From assembly GCA_019671005.1 (NCBI GenBank), contig CM033738.1:12550202-12614201 (forward strand): a stretch of 64,000 nucleotides of DNA, given 5' to 3'. Under the pieces are notes generated by a model. The model worked only from the letters and a program-made list of their open reading frames with translations, had not been told where the DNA came from and did not search any database. The stretch comes from Hibiscus mutabilis (Eukaryota; Streptophyta; Magnoliopsida; Malvales; Malvaceae). A program made the position numbers and the translations under genes. Of this stretch, positions 11,663 to 23,859 are shown piece by piece. Positions within the stretch are counted from its first letter, which is position 1. Every line of letters begins with the position of its first letter.

Positions 11663-12214
11663 ACATGCTTCAAATTAGACTCACCTAACTACAACAACCA
11701 CATATTTCATTATAGTTTTCAGTCACTGCCAATAACATCTTTTATCACCACTTAGTACTACACTTATTTTTAAGGCCTGCTTCGATTTCTCTCTCTGCTA
11801 TCTCTTTAGAATACTTTGCTTTATTATCTAGTAATGTTTTCTCGTCTAAATAAAGAAATTTCTATGACCAGTTCAGCTCGATCGAGTATTTTAGATTATT
11901 TAAACCGTCCACTTTCATTTGGTTGTACTCTCAATTTTTCCATGTTAATTTTGATTTTTTAATGACATTAATTTTTTTATATTGTTTGATAAAATTATGG
12001 AGTTTTCATTATAAAGTATTTCTAAAAAATATTTTTGGAGTAAATAAACACAATTATTAATTCTTATATAATATTTTAAAGCTATTTTCACTTTTTTAGT
12101 ATAAAAATACTTATTTTATATTACAAAAATAAAATATAATCATAAATTAGATACAAATAGAATTCAATTCGCTTGAAACAATCATAATTTTTAAATTATA
12201 AACTATGGATTAAT

Positions 12215-12433
12215 ATTTGATGCACCGCGAGTGGATTTTTTTTTCTTTCTAGAAGCGGGCTTCAAATGATTTCACACGTCATCATGGGGGAACTAAACCC
12301 TACACACTATAAGTTAAACCCTAAACTCTAACTCTAAATCTTAAAAGCTAACCCTAAACCCTAAAATTCTAACCATAAAGTCAAAACCTTAACCCTAAAC
12401 TCTAAAAATACACCATCAGCTAGTGCATCAAAT
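12215..12433. mobile_element. Small MITE-like element with 11-bp inverted ends
   Basis: ATTTGATGCAC (12215-12225) is repeated inverted as GTGCATCAAAT (12423-12433). The interior (12300-12410) is a run of degenerate CCCTAAA/CTCTAAA strings. A target duplication is not clear. It could also be a chance pair of ends around an interstitial telomere-like stretch. Confidence 0.4.
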
Positions 12434-12560
12434 CATTTCCCATAAACTATTGATCATCTTACTACTACAATTCGATTCGATTTATTTGATTTGTGTGCGC
12501 ACCTACACCACGACCTACACTTATCAACAGATTCCCTACCGTCGCCAAATTAATTGTATT

Positions 12561-13037
12561 TGTTGATTGTCAAAATGAATCGGGGATGGAGACGGTGGTC
12601 CGATGACGATTTTCCTTGGTTAGAGCTCGATTATGTCATTCTCAATTTAGACTTTGATGTCTCTTATTTTGTCCCCCTCTCTTTCCCTTGTTTGCATGTT
12701 CCTTTTATATTGCTGGGATAGGTGTCATGGCCGGGTTGTCGTGGCACACTGATGGGATTGGCTATAACTTGACGTCATAGGTCTGTGTTGTTATCAACAA
12801 CAATCGCGTGACCACTCACGCGATCGCATGATGCGATGTCATTCACAATCTTGCTTCGGTCACCACAGGTTACGAAAGACCTTGCACATGTCGTAGGTAC
12901 TTGTGCGTGTTGTTGTCTGCGACGATCACGAGTGTCGTCACGTGAATACTAGATATTCGTTTGTTGTGGGTTATCTGGTCATGCTCTCGGGCTATGCAAC
13001 ATCGACACATGGAAGTAGGTATTTGTGGATACTAACA
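12561..13037 (-). repeat. 3' LTR of the Tat-lineage element
   Basis: 477 bp, direct repeat of 23860-24320 by eye, with shared blocks such as TCATGGCCGGGTTGTCGTGG and CATTCACAATCTTGCTTCG. On the minus strand it runs TGTTAGTATCC...CAATCAACA, the TG...CA ends expected of LTRs. Confidence 0.9.
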
Positions 13038-13055
13038 ATTGCCCCCCAAGTGAGA
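13038..13055 (-). other. Polypurine tract of the Tat-lineage element
   Basis: On the minus strand ACTTGGGGGGCAAT lies directly before the 3' LTR start TGTTAG. The G-run next to the LTR fixes the element's direction as minus, in agreement with the pol reading frames. Confidence 0.65.
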
Positions 13056-13299
13056 GAAGGTTATAAAGTGACCTTAGCAAACCTAAGGAATTTAAAGAAA
13101 GCTTATAGGGTGAAAATTTAGGGCGAAACAATGTTGAAATTTTAAGGATGAAGTGTCGTGTAAAGGCTTTAAAGGGTGTATATAATGGGTCACGTAATAA
13201 GGTTCCGTGATGAACCGACCATATTTTCTTTAGGGTAAACCGCTACATGTGAAATGTCACATAATGAACCTCTTTATTAGCGAAGCGTGTTAAGGACGA

Positions 13300-16200
13300 T
13301 GCGACTCTTTGGTTATAAATAGGTTTTGTTTTCTATTTTTAAAATTTTGTTTTGGTTATACCGTCGACCATTTTGCGTTGATTCTTGAAGAAAATGACAT
13401 ATTTGCTTTTACTCTTATGGCTAGTTCGTCTGTTGTGGTGAGTGATGAAGTTCGTTGTACTATTGAGGGGGATGAGATTTTGAAAACGCTGGAGTGTCGA
13501 GACCTTCGTACTGTGAACAACTTTCGTTATCGATTTAGTTTACCAAAGGGGCCATGGCGTCTGAGCGCTTGTTTCGATGAGGGGAAATCGTGGTTTTTTA
13601 TTCTGCTTTATGTTTTTGAGGCTGGGTTTCATCTACTGCTGTATTCATTTTTGTGGATTGGTTAAATTGGTTTGACGCGGTGTCGGGTCAACTAGTTGGT
13701 GCTAGCTGGTGGATTTTAATGGCATATTTTTTAATTGCAAAATCCAAAGGGGATGAACCCTTATCAATATTTTCTATTATTGCTATAACATAATGTTTGG
13801 TCATGACAAGAATACGAAGGGTTTTGTAAGCATTGGTCATTGAAAAAGAAGAGCGTTAGTGATGAGCAATTATGTTGTGAATCTTCTCTTGGAGATGACA
13901 AAGTATATTAAAGTGGAGTGTAATTTTGGAAGTTTTTTGTTCCTTGTTGCATCGAATCAACCTTCGAAGGTTAAGGCTACCCCGCCTGATGTGCTGGAAA
14001 TGTCACCTGCCGAGTTGAAATTGCTCAAAAGATTAGGAAGTGATATGCCCTTGAATTTTTAAAGAAATATGTACTCTTAAGAATGTATGGGTGCATTGCC
14101 TAGAGGAAATAAGCCTCACTGGTTGGGATGAAGTTGATTTGAATATTTTTCTTGAGGGCTCTTTGGCAGGTGTGCTGATTCGAGCAGAGGCTTGGCCATT
14201 TGATGAGGGGGCGATGAATGGGTGACATGGGTTCTTCTAGGTACTGAAGATGAACTAGAGAATTTATTTTTTGAGTATATTTGCGTTTGTACTTGCCCTT
14301 GGAAATATAATGATGAAGATGCTCCCCCGAGTGTAGTTAGTAGGGAAGCGACTCTTATTGCTCCATGAGGTTGTGCTAGTGTCAGCTTGTCTGGTTCTGG
14401 TCGTGGTAGGAAGGGGAGGAAATGGGTAGTCTCGAGTTTACGCGTTGTGTCCGATTCGAGGGATGAGAGAAGTTGCGTAAGTTTGGAACGCAAGACAAAG
14501 ATGTGGATAGACAAGGGTATTAGTTCGCGATAATCTTTTTGGAGAGAATAAACTTTCTTTATTTATTTGTATATATTTTTGTTGACATACGTCTCTTTTT
14601 TGTTTGTAGGGGTAATAATTTCCCCTTCACAAGCTACTAACAGCGAATTGAGGGACTCGACTGCAGTGTCAAATATTTTTATTTCTGCATTTATTAATGA
14701 TTGGTTAGGTTCTCCAGGCTTGGTGAAAGTGATGTCCTTGAAAAGTTTAAATAGAGAAAAGATTAGTTCGCACTATATGTTAGTCTTAACTGCTGTGACG
14801 TCTTCTGTAGATGTAATTCTATTTGTTCTTTGTGTAAGAGCTACCTATGTCTTTCAAAATATCTCTACGGGGGCCTCGCTGGATGTTGTAAAAGTAGCAT
14901 GGGAGAGCATGGCAAGACGAATGAGAACTTATAGCTTTAAGGGTGCATTTTGTTCGTTGGGGGTGAAGCGTTAGGAAAAATGCCTATTTTTGATGTTTGG
15001 GTTGTTAAGGGTTTATCAGGGCTCAATTTTGATACTTTCCCTATTGTTACGAAGCGTCCCAACTTTTTCTCTGATTGTAATTGATGTTGTTGGGGATATT
15101 ACCTCTGTTGGTTTAAGTACTATTTACCTATTTTCTATACGTCTTTAAGTGTGTTAATTAGTGTGCCATTGCGTTTAGTTTGGTATTTTCTACTTAATTT
15201 TGTAATCAATTTTGTTTGTCGGTATCTTCGTAGGGGTTCCTATCACAAATTCTATCATTGTTCACTATTCTGTGGGAAGTGAACCCCCTATGGTCGTGCC
15301 TGTTGAAGTCGTGGGTTTGCAGAGACCACGATGACTTTTTTGATGTCATCACTTGTAACTATTCCTTCTGATGAGGGTTGTGACCCTATGGCTCCATGGG
15401 GGCGTTCTTTCTTTAGAGTGGGCTTTTAGAAATAAAGATGTGGTTTCATCTTGAATCTGCTTTTAAGATGCTATCTGAACTATACTCTAGTAGTTTTGGA
15501 GCTTTGAAACCTTGCAATAGTATCAGGAGAATTTTTGAGGGGGTTGGGGTTTTATTCATGAGCTGAGATGTGTTCAATTTAACATGGAGAGGAATGCAAA
15601 GGCCATTCTTAAAGAAAACGAACAGTTGTGCTCAAAGGCGAAAGGTTATGATGCCCTTCTTGAAGAAAATAAGAGGTTGCAGCCGAAATGAAAGGTTATA
15701 GTACTCATTTAGAGGAGCCGCAAAAGAAACATGAGGCTGATATTTGGGTACGTATAAGGGAGTTGCATAGAAAGCATGCAGAAGAAATTTCTAAAAGAGA
15801 GGCTGAGTTTGATCGCGCTCTTAGAATTAAGAAAAAAGATACTTTAGGTTACTGAACAAAGTTTGAAAACTAAAATTCAAGGTCTGAAAGAAGAGCTAGA
15901 CCAGTCAAAGAATGCATCAGGTGAAAGCTTCGCGAACTTTACAAGGAGGCTAATTGAGCTAGAAGAGTTTCATAAGAATGAGATTATGGTTCTAAAAGCT
16001 ACCCACGATGTTAAGGTGGCTAAGAGAATTAAGGCAGTTGCGAATGCTACCTCCGCTTTCATTATCGAAGGAATGGGCAAAGCTCGCGATATTGCCATTC
16101 TCAGCTTTCAATTGGCACATGGTCCTTTGAACGTTAGCAATGTGGATTTTGACGCTCTTTGTGAAGTAGCCACTGATTTTGACGTGAAGGATCCTTCTGG

Positions 16201-16360
16201 GGGAAAACTTTGTAGCAAATTATAGAAATACTACGATCTTTCCTATTTTTGATCCGAAAGCTTCCTCATCCTTTAATGATCACAGTGGAATTGCGGATGT
16301 AATAAATAGTAGTAATGTGTTGGGTGGTTGTAGCGAAAATATCTAGTTGTTGATGCAGTC
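13300..16360 (+). pseudogene. Antisense accessory ORF relic (putative 'gypsy-type transposon' protein)
   Basis: Plus-strand coding remnants lie between pol and the 3' LTR, opposite to pol. A plausible start at 13417 gives MASSSVVVSDE and then a divergent domain reading FRYRFSLPKG and GFHLLLYSFLW, which resembles the (F)R.P.PG...GLRFPLHPF pattern of the Pfam 'Putative gypsy type transposon' domain (from memory). Between 14000 and 15550 the frame is broken repeatedly. From 15580 to 16220 a lysine/glutamate-rich coiled-coil region follows (KTKIQGLKEELDQSKN, RRLIELEEFHKNE), ending in an alanine-rich tail with GKARDIAILSFQLAHG. This is the usual domain order of such accessory ORFs. Function is unknown in the family. 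Several GT...AG pairs mean some gaps could be introns, but stop density favours a pseudogene. Confidence 0.6.
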
Positions 16361-17954
16361 TATATATATATATATATATGCTTTTGTATAGAGGTGACCC
16401 ACTTTTAAGGGCCAAGGAATTGTTTAACTATTTTTCTTTGATGCTATCATGAAACTCTTTTTAATTTCTTTAGCTGCAAAACATAATCAACAAGCTTGGA
16501 ATGGTTCTTATGCTATCCAAGCTGTGATTTGACTTTGTTTTATTTTGTTTAAGTTTCATTTGCAACTTGGAAATACTTATTTTATATTTTCTGCCCCATG
16601 GGTATGGTGTTCCTAATTGCGACAGTACTTACTTACATAGCTAAGATCCTCTAACTCTTCATGGGCAATCCTTGCTATTAGTGTAATTTGATATGGCTTT
16701 TTGTTGCTACTTTATTGACTGTGTTGTTTTCAGCTATGATCATGTTCCTTGGGGCTCGTGTATTACATATGGTGCTTTATTAATTCTTTATGATGATTAG
16801 ACTATTCTAGGTAGACTATGAAAAAAGAAGAATATTTTGATTGACCTTTAGATGTGTACGCAATTATCGGTGGATTAATTGATTAGACTTTTAAAAATTA
16901 CGTGATCTTATTTATCTGCTCGAGATTTTAGGATCTGAACATTAAATATTTACCTTAGCAGTTTCCCATATTTGAATGTGAAACGCCTTGGTTTAGTATT
17001 CTCATTCTCCTACTATAAGTAGGACTCTTCTAGCTCTGTATTTTCATAAGCTACTTTACGAGTGATGTACCATTTCGTTTACAAGCTGTCCTTTGTTTAT
17101 TGTTTCTTCTTTTTTATCTCTTTTTTATTCTCGCTTGAGGAGGGGAAAAAGATATATCTATAGTGATGAAGGATATGCAATAATGACATTTTGTAGATCC
17201 TGGGGAGGGGTGCATTATCTAGTGTTTAGTTATTAGTATCAACAAACAATAGTATTCGGAAGGCTATGAGTAACTATTTATAGTGGGGAAGGCCAACAGA
17301 CAATGTGCTCGGGATATCTTGAGCGCAAGATTATCTGAAGACGATTGTGTGTTGGTGTTTGGAACTACATCGATACACGACGGGTGCAGATCAGACTGTG
17401 AATGTGATAGGCTCATGCTGTTTTTCCTGCACATGTATTGTTAGGGTGGTGCTTGTGACAACGACAATCATGATGACTGACGGCTCGCACCAGATAACTC
17501 TCAAGGTAGAGCTGGAGCTGAGATGGGAGAAACATCTATCATCTCCATGTACTTTGCATGCTACATTAAGAGACCATATTTACTTCGATAAAGGGACGCA
17601 CTAGCGGTCTATGGGTTTCTCTAGATTGGGTTTGCTAGAAAATCTCTCAAAAAGCTCTGTATGTGCTTTATATAGACTTATAATTATATATTTTGCTTAT
17701 TTTGTTTGTACAAGGAAGTTTTTTTTTTTGTCATTACTGGGAGCGTTATGTTCACTTAGTTTGTATGGGCTCGTTTGTATGCGTACTAATTTTAATGGAT
17801 GCATTTTTTACTTCTTTTCCGTACGGTAATTCTTGGTTGCAACGTAAATCGGTGTCTGCTTTGTGGATAAAGACCACCCGCGTTCATATTATATTATTAC
17901 TCGCTATAGGCAACTTTGCTAATCTTAAAGCAGCTTTGCTAGTTTAGAGCGGGT
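16361..17954. other. Non-coding 3' region of the Tat-lineage element
   Basis: A TA microsatellite lies at about 16361-16379. Otherwise this is AT-rich sequence between the accessory ORF relic and the tandem repeats. Short plus-strand open frames at 17347-17947 match no family and are not called. Confidence 0.5.
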
Positions 17955-18812
17955 GCGATCAACGATCATTGAGCTGATTATTTTATGCACACTTCTTGAA
18001 AGTAACAGATGTTCATACGATCCTTTGTTTATATTTGCTCGCTTACTTTGAAAACGACAATCATTGAGTGGATTTTTTTATGCACACTTCTTGAAAATGG
18101 TAGATGCTCATACGATTTTTTATTTATTTTCGCTCGCTCGCTTTGGAAGAGGCACTCATTGAGCTGATTCTTTTATGCACACTTCTTGAAAGTGGCGGAC
18201 ACTCATACGATCCTTTGTTTACTTTCGCTCATTTGCTTTGAAAGCTGCAATCATTGAGCTGATTTCTTTATGCACACTTCTTGAAAATGGCAGACACTTA
18301 TACGATCTTTTGTTTATTTTTGCTCGTTTACTTTTGAAGCAGCTATCGTTGAGCTGATTCTTTTATACACACTTCTTGAAAGTGGCAGACGTTCATACGA
18401 TCCTTTGTTTATTTTTGCTCGTTTACTTTGAAAGAGGCGATCGTTGAGCTGATTCCTTTTGTATACTTCTTGAAAGCGAAAAAATTCATACGATCTTTTG
18501 TTTAATTTCACTCGCTTGCTTTGGAAGCGGCAATCATTGAGTTGATTCTTTTATGCACACTTCTTGAAAGCGGCAGACGCTCATACAATTTTTTATTTAT
18601 TTTCGCTCGCTTACTTTGGAAGCGGCGATCGTTGAGCTGATTCCTTTATGCACACTTCTTGAAAGTGATGGACGCTCATACGACCCTTTGTTATTTTCGC
18701 TCGCTTGCTTTGGAAGCAGCGATCGTTGAGATAATTCCCTTATGCACACTTCTTAAAATCGACAGACGCTCATACGATCCTTTATTTATTTTCACTCGCT
18801 TGCTTTGGAATA
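17955..18812. repeat. Tandem array, about nine copies of a ~94-bp unit
   Basis: Each copy contains (C)ATTGAGCTGATT, TATGCACACTTCTTGAAA, CATACGATCCTTTGTTTATT and CGCTCGCTTGCTTTGGAAG. The anchor CACACTTCTTGAAA or a close variant falls near 17988, 18083, 18178, 18273, 18368, 18462, 18556, 18650 and 18744, a steady 94-95 bp period. The array lies just past the end of integrase on the minus strand, in the 3' untranslated part of the retrotransposon. Copies differ at scattered bases, so the array is not recent. Tat/Ogre elements are known to carry such arrays, which can seed satellites (family knowledge). Confidence 0.92.
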
Positions 18813-18908
18813 TCATACACCGATTATAAATAACCTTCTACGCGTACTACTTGCATTAAATAATTTGTAGTATTTTTAAACATAGAATTTTTTGAGGTGT
18901 TTGGCGTT

Positions 18909-20100
18909 TCATGTTCTTGGAACCTCTTTTCTATCCAAATTTGCAAGCTTATATGCCCCAAATCTGATCACCTTGCGGACTTGATACGATCCTTTCCATG
19001 TGGGGGCCATCTTTCCTCTCTCGATCGGCAGTTTGCTAGCTTCTATATTCCTTAATACTAGACCGCATGTTCGGAATTGCTTGTTGTTCACACGCAAATT
19101 ATAGTAGTTCGCAACAACTTGGTTTCTTGCTTCCACCCTTATCACTGAGTCAACTCTAATTTCTTTGAGCATATCGAGGTGCATTCAGAGGGCTTCATTG
19201 TTTGTATTAGCATTGTACTGTGTGGTTTTATACGTTGGGACCTCTATCTTTGCTGGTATGATGACATTTGTGCCATATGTAAGATTGAATGGTGTCTCTC
19301 CTGCTTTGGGTTAGTTACGGTTTTAATACAGGTATATTTACATATATAGTATAGGGGTGACATTGCAGGCATATATTTGGAGTGTTTGTTACATGTACCA
19401 GTATGGGAAGTTGTTGGAAGTGCTCATAATATTCTTGGTAATTCTTCTGCCCATGCTCCATTTGCATCACTAACCTTCTTCTCAATCACATACATTATCT
19501 TTTTATTAACCGCTTCAACCTGACATTTGTCTGAGGGGATTTGACTAAACTTTGGGTCAACGTAATGTGGAAGCTCATGCGGAATTCTTTGAATCTTTTT
19601 TTGAATTGAGTCTCATTATCCATGATTATTGTGTGAGGAACATCGAATCTGCAAATTATAGACTTCTATAAGAAGTTCTCCATTTGCCTTTCTGTTATTT
19701 TTGCTAATGGCTTCGCTTCTATCCACTGGGTGAAGTAATCCACGACAACTATAAGATATTTTTGCTGGCCTACTGCTAATGGAAATGGGCCCAAGATGTC
19801 AATGCCCCATACTACAAATGACCAAGGACTTGTGATTGATTTAAGTAATGTTGCCAGTTGCCTCAGGATTGAAGCGAACTCTTGACAAGGTACACACTTG
19901 CTTATGGGCTCTTTAGCGTCCCTTCGCATGGTGGTCAAGTAATAGCCTTGCCGAATTTCTTTTTGCGCTAAGGAATGTGAACCTGGATGGTGTTCATCGA
20001 CTGCTTCATGGATTTCTTGCAGTCTTAACCTAGCCTCTTCAAGTCCCAAGCATCGTAATAGTGGTTGTGTAAATCCTCTTTTATATAGAACGTCATCGAT
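18909..20100 (-). pseudogene. Tat-lineage integrase, broken
   Basis: From 20049 down: a zinc-binding N-terminus with HHPGSHSLAQKEIRQGYYLT and CVPCQE (HHCC pattern), then the core domain with WGIDILGPFP (first catalytic Asp) and VVVDYFTQWIEAKPLA. A stop and frame change follow near 19665. The core continues with NETQF and LTQSLVKSPQTN in other frames (19200-19650). The C-terminal part at 18909-19184 reads MAPTWKGSYQVRKVIRFGAYKLANLDRKE split by a few changes, the usual G.L.P.WEGPY.V....GAY.L tail. Integrase inserts retrotransposon cDNA; this copy cannot be translated whole. No chromodomain is seen, as expected for Tat. Confidence 0.85.
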
Positions 20101-20382
20101 AATGGTATACTAGTCGGCTCGTCACACTAATTTAAGCCTTTAGGTAACACTCCCATCTTTATGTATGCTATAATTAGAATCATCCAAGTATCTCTTGTAT
20201 CAAGCTGACACATTTGGCTTTCTTTCGCAAAAGAAGAGTACTCTTGATATTCCATCAAGAATTTACCCATCCTTTGGATCTCGAGTGCTGTTGCTAGTAT
20301 TGCTAATGCATCTGCTCTAGTGTTGTATTTTCAGTGTATTAGTGTTATAGAGTATTGACTAAACTGTTATAATAGTCCTGTA

Positions 20383-20942
20383 TTATAGAGGATTAGTTCC
20401 GCAAAATTTTATTGTATATAAAAATAAAGTAATCGCAAACAATATGACTTGTAAGAGTAGATGAACTTGTTGTAACCTTTCACCCTCTGATGGTATTGTT
20501 TCATCGTGAACATCGTATTCGCTCAATAGTTGCTTAGCCACCAACTGGGAATCAATAAATATCTGCAGTGAGTTTACTTTAAGCTTGGATGCAAGTTCTA
20601 AACCCGCCACCAAAGCTTCATACTTTGTCGCGTTGTTGGATAAAGCGATCACAAAGTTGAGCACATATTGTCATTCCTCTTTTACGTTGGGCGTACTTAA
20701 CAGCACACTCGCTTCTGCTTCGTTGATGGCTACTGACCTGTCAACATGTAAAGTCTAAGGCTGGGCACTTGTAACATGTTCCCCTTCAATCCAAGAGGGA
20801 AGATGTCGCATCTCATGAGCTTTCTCGCCAGTATTAAAGTATTCAGGGAGCGAAGTTGCTTGAACTGCGAAAGTTCACTCCGCGACGAATTCAGCCAAAA
20901 CCTGGGCCTTGATCGTTTTCCATGGTCGATATTCAATCCCAA
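20383..20942 (-). pseudogene. Second (archaeal-type) RNase H domain of the Tat-lineage element
   Basis: The segment with NNATKYEALVAGLELASKLK followed by LQIFIDSQLVAKQL is the typical aRNH block (N.A.YEAL..GL..A...G...L.V..DSQLV..Q). A further, poorly open frame lies upstream (20730-20942). Two RNase H domains separate Tat relatives from other plant Ty3/Gypsy lineages (family knowledge). Truncated at the 3' side by a stop near 20383. Confidence 0.75.
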
Positions 20943-20979
20943 ATTTGCTAAGTTCCACTCCCCATTTTAGCATCTGCCC

Positions 20980-21461
20980 TTAAATATCCACCTTCCCTAG
21001 TACATCTTTAAAAGGTTGGTCTGTGAGGACGATTATCTGATGTGCTTGAAAATAATGGTGAAGCTTCCAGGATGCTGTTACGAAAGCATAAACCATTTTT
21101 CCACTCTTTATACCTCTTCTCTGCTGGTTGTAAAACTTTATTAATATAATAACTGGCCTTTGGATGTCCCATTCTTGTCGGACAAGTACTGCTACTACAG
21201 TTTCGTCGGTAGCTGCTAAGTATATGAGTAAGATCTCTCTTTCTCTAGGTACTGCTAGAATGGGGGAACTGACCAAGTATTTTTTAAACGGTCAAATGCT
21301 TTCTGACAATCCTCTATCCATTGTAAATGACTTTTTAGAGCTTTGAAGAATGTAAGGCATTTATCTGCTAATCTGGATACAAATCTATTCAGTGCGACCA
21401 CCTTACCATTTAGCTTCTGAGTATCTTTGATGTTTGTTGGGGGTGCCATATCTAAGATCAC
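20980..21461 (-). pseudogene. RT connection and first RNase H domain, broken
   Basis: 21461-21255 encodes the end of RT: APPTNIKDTQKLNGKVVALN, RFVSRLADKCLTFFKALK, QWIEDCQKAFDRLK. The overlapping frame 21276-20980 encodes the RNase H part: LIYLAATDETVVAVLVRQEW and KMVYAFVTASWKLHHYFQAH, then VLTDQPFKDVL. The two frames differ, so a frameshift lies near 21260. Confidence 0.8.
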
Positions 21462-22389
21462 TTTTATCTTTTCTGGGTTAGCCTCTATGCCGCTTTTTGA
21501 GATCAGAAAGCCTAGAAATTTTCCTGCACCTACCGCGAAGGTTCACTTTTCAGGATTCATAAGCATTTTATATAGGCGTAAAATATCAAAGACCTCTTGT
21601 AGGTCAATTAAATGTTGTTCAAAAGAAGTACTCTTAGTCAGCATGTCATCCACATAAACCTACATATTTCTTCCTATCTAATGATGAAAAACCTTGTTGA
21701 CCAACCTCTGGAACGTTGCTCCTACATTCTTTAATTCAAACGGCATTACCTTGTAGCAATACAGGCTGCCTTTGGTATTGAAAGCCAATTTTTTCTTTGT
21801 CCTCCTTTGCCATTGCGATCTGGTTGTATCCAGAAAAAGACGTCCATGGACCTTATGAACCTATACCCTATTGAAGCATCAAGTAGCCTTCAATGGATAG
21901 TAGCGAGAAGCTATCATTGGGGAATGCCTTGTTAAGATCGGTGAAGTATATGCACATTCGTCATTTGCCACTGGATTTTTTACAATGACTACATTTTCCA
22001 GCCACTGTGGGTACTTGGTTTCTTTAACAAAATTTGCCATAATTTTTCTGTTTCCTGCCTAATGGCCTACATTTTTTCTTCTGAAAACTTTCTTCTTTTT
22101 TGCCGTAAGGTTTTACTGCTGGATCCACAAGCAGAGAGTGCTCAATAATAGTTGGTTCTCTCCCGAGCATGTCCGCAGCCGATCATGCAAAAACATCAGC
22201 GTTGTCTCACAACAACCTTATCAACCTTCTTCTATCCTGCTTATCCAACCCTGCTATAATTCTGGTAGTTTTTTTGAGTTTATCCAGGTAAACCTTCATT
22301 ATCTCTATCGCTTTTGCTGGTTTTAGCTTTTCAAGTTTTTCATTTTTCCTGAGGTCTAAGCTCTCGAGGGTTATCATTGCTTTATTCAA
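21462..22389 (-). pseudogene. Tat-lineage reverse transcriptase, broken
   Basis: The linker before RT (22389-22207) reads ESLDLRKNEKLEKLKPAKAI and RIIAGLDKQDRRRLIRLL, the usual stretch between protease and RT. Going down, frames carry MCIYFTDLNKAFPNDSF, then FSGYNQIAM, then the catalytic box VYVDDMLTKS (near 21658-21632), followed by HLIDLQEVFDILRLYKM. RT copies element RNA into DNA. Several stops and frame changes separate these motifs, but the active-site DD is preserved. Confidence 0.85.
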
Positions 22390-22717
22390 AATATCAACTT
22401 TGGATTCTCTCTGTTACGATAGAACTTTTCCACTCTTGTGGTCGTGGCCCTTCTATTTTCGGGCTAATTGGAGTGAAATAATATGACATTGCCTCGTTGT
22501 CTTTTAATCAGCCCGCATGAAGCCTTCCCCCGAGGCTGTGGAGAACTTGACCTATAAACAGAAAGGGGTAACCGTTATTTTATTTTTTCTCATTTGAGGT
22601 CTTCTAAAGTGAGCTTTGAACGCATATGGATTATTAATGACTAAAAAAATGGCCATTTGCGTAGACTTATTACCATCATTCCCTATAGTTATGGGGAGTC
22701 AGATGGAACCTTCTACC

Positions 22718-23020
22718 TTAATGGGTTGGGAGCCAAACCCATATACTGGACCTGTCAGCTTTAATTCTGAACTGGGAATTCTCATACAACACTTTCAAAG
22801 CACTACATGTATCAACTACAATTCTTTTCACAATAAATCCTGCTATCACCGCTGTAATAACGATCGAGTTATTGTTTTCTTCATCCAAGATGTCGTTCTT
22901 CTCTTTCTTTAAAACGAGATTCACCACAAGTTTTCGTGCTTCGACTTTTTCATTATTTCTACCGAAACTGACATTGCTCCCTGCATGTGCGTCTTGCGTT
23001 TGAAGCTTGACTGGTTTCAT
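22718..23020 (-). pseudogene. Tat-lineage protease region, altered active site
   Basis: The segment reads VITAVIAGFIVKRIVVDTCS followed by ALKVLY. The family motif is (L)VDTGSA.D(V/I)L(Y); here the Gly of D-T-G is Cys. The aspartic protease cleaves the Gag-Pol polyprotein. A stop ends the frame near 22718. Confidence 0.7.
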
Positions 23021-23834
23021 CCTTCATCTGTTCCAATTAGTATATGTATAGTACCCTTATTATCTGGATTGCTTCTTCTATTGTCCCGCGGTCTCCGCCG
23101 TTGAGCCTTCCTGTCGTCTTCGACTTGCATGTAATAGAAAACTGATCTTCAACTGTACGCAATCATCGGTAGGTTGACCTTGAGCTTTGTAAAACTCACA
23201 TCTTCGTCTAGAATGCTCCTTGCGCTTGCTTTTCCTGTCATCTTATCTCTGGCTCACATGACGCGTACGGTGTACCATAGCTCCCATGCTGTTCGCCTCC
23301 TTGAAAGCCTCTTCTATTTGTATGGCTGCTTTCGAAATCGTTGGACAAACTCTTGTAGAGATTAGCCCGGCCTTCGAGAATTCCGAGAAAGGTTGTCCTC
23401 CTGAAAACCTTGGATGCTCTGAAAATTTTTCTCTAGTTGCCTCGTTTTTGCCCTTAGTGTTTTGTTGTTCATCGTCTTTTGTGGGACTATAGTCCATATC
23501 CTCTATATTTTCATAATCCCCCTTTAGCTCCTAAGGCTGTTACCCCCCGGCCTCTTGCTGGGAAAAACCTGCTTCTTTTGAATCGCTTTGCCTCTTTTTT
23601 TCTAGACAACTGCCTGATTAGCCTCTCGCTCTTCTCCTCTACAATTTTATGTTGTTCAGTCTGGTCCTGCATGAACTTTCGTTGCTGCTTAAATTGCTGT
23701 ATTTGTTTCATGGTCGGCACCATCAGCTGATTTGCCAAGCTATCACCCTCTACTGCTTTTTCGCCTGAGTTGGCTTGATTATCTCTGACCATCTTCAGAA
23801 TCTTCAGGTTTACCGAAAAATTCGAAGACCGCAC
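23021..23834 (-). pseudogene. Short gag remnant of the Tat-lineage element
   Basis: 23834-23511 is a charged, glutamine/lysine-rich stretch (QIQQFKQQRKFMQDQTEQHK, KIVEEKSERLIRQLSRKKEA). 23497-23243 adds FSGGQPFSEFSKAGLISTRV. At about 23205-23140 another frame reads CEFYKAQGQPTDDCVQLK, a zinc-knuckle-like C....HGH.T..C block with both histidines replaced by glutamine. It is much shorter than a normal Tat gag of several hundred residues, and the frames do not join. Confidence 0.6.
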
Positions 23835-23859
23835 GTCTGTCTACACTCACCGCATTAAT

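Noticed and set aside
14116..14514. 132-residue minus-strand open frame in the Tat-lineage element
   Set aside because: Does not match gag or pol; it overlaps the plus-strand accessory ORF relic and looks like a shadow frame.
16361..16379. TA run as an origin or regulatory site
   Set aside because: Simple microsatellite.
17955..18812. CRISPR array
   Set aside because: Units are contiguous ~94-bp tandem repeats with no spacer structure, in a plant retrotransposon.
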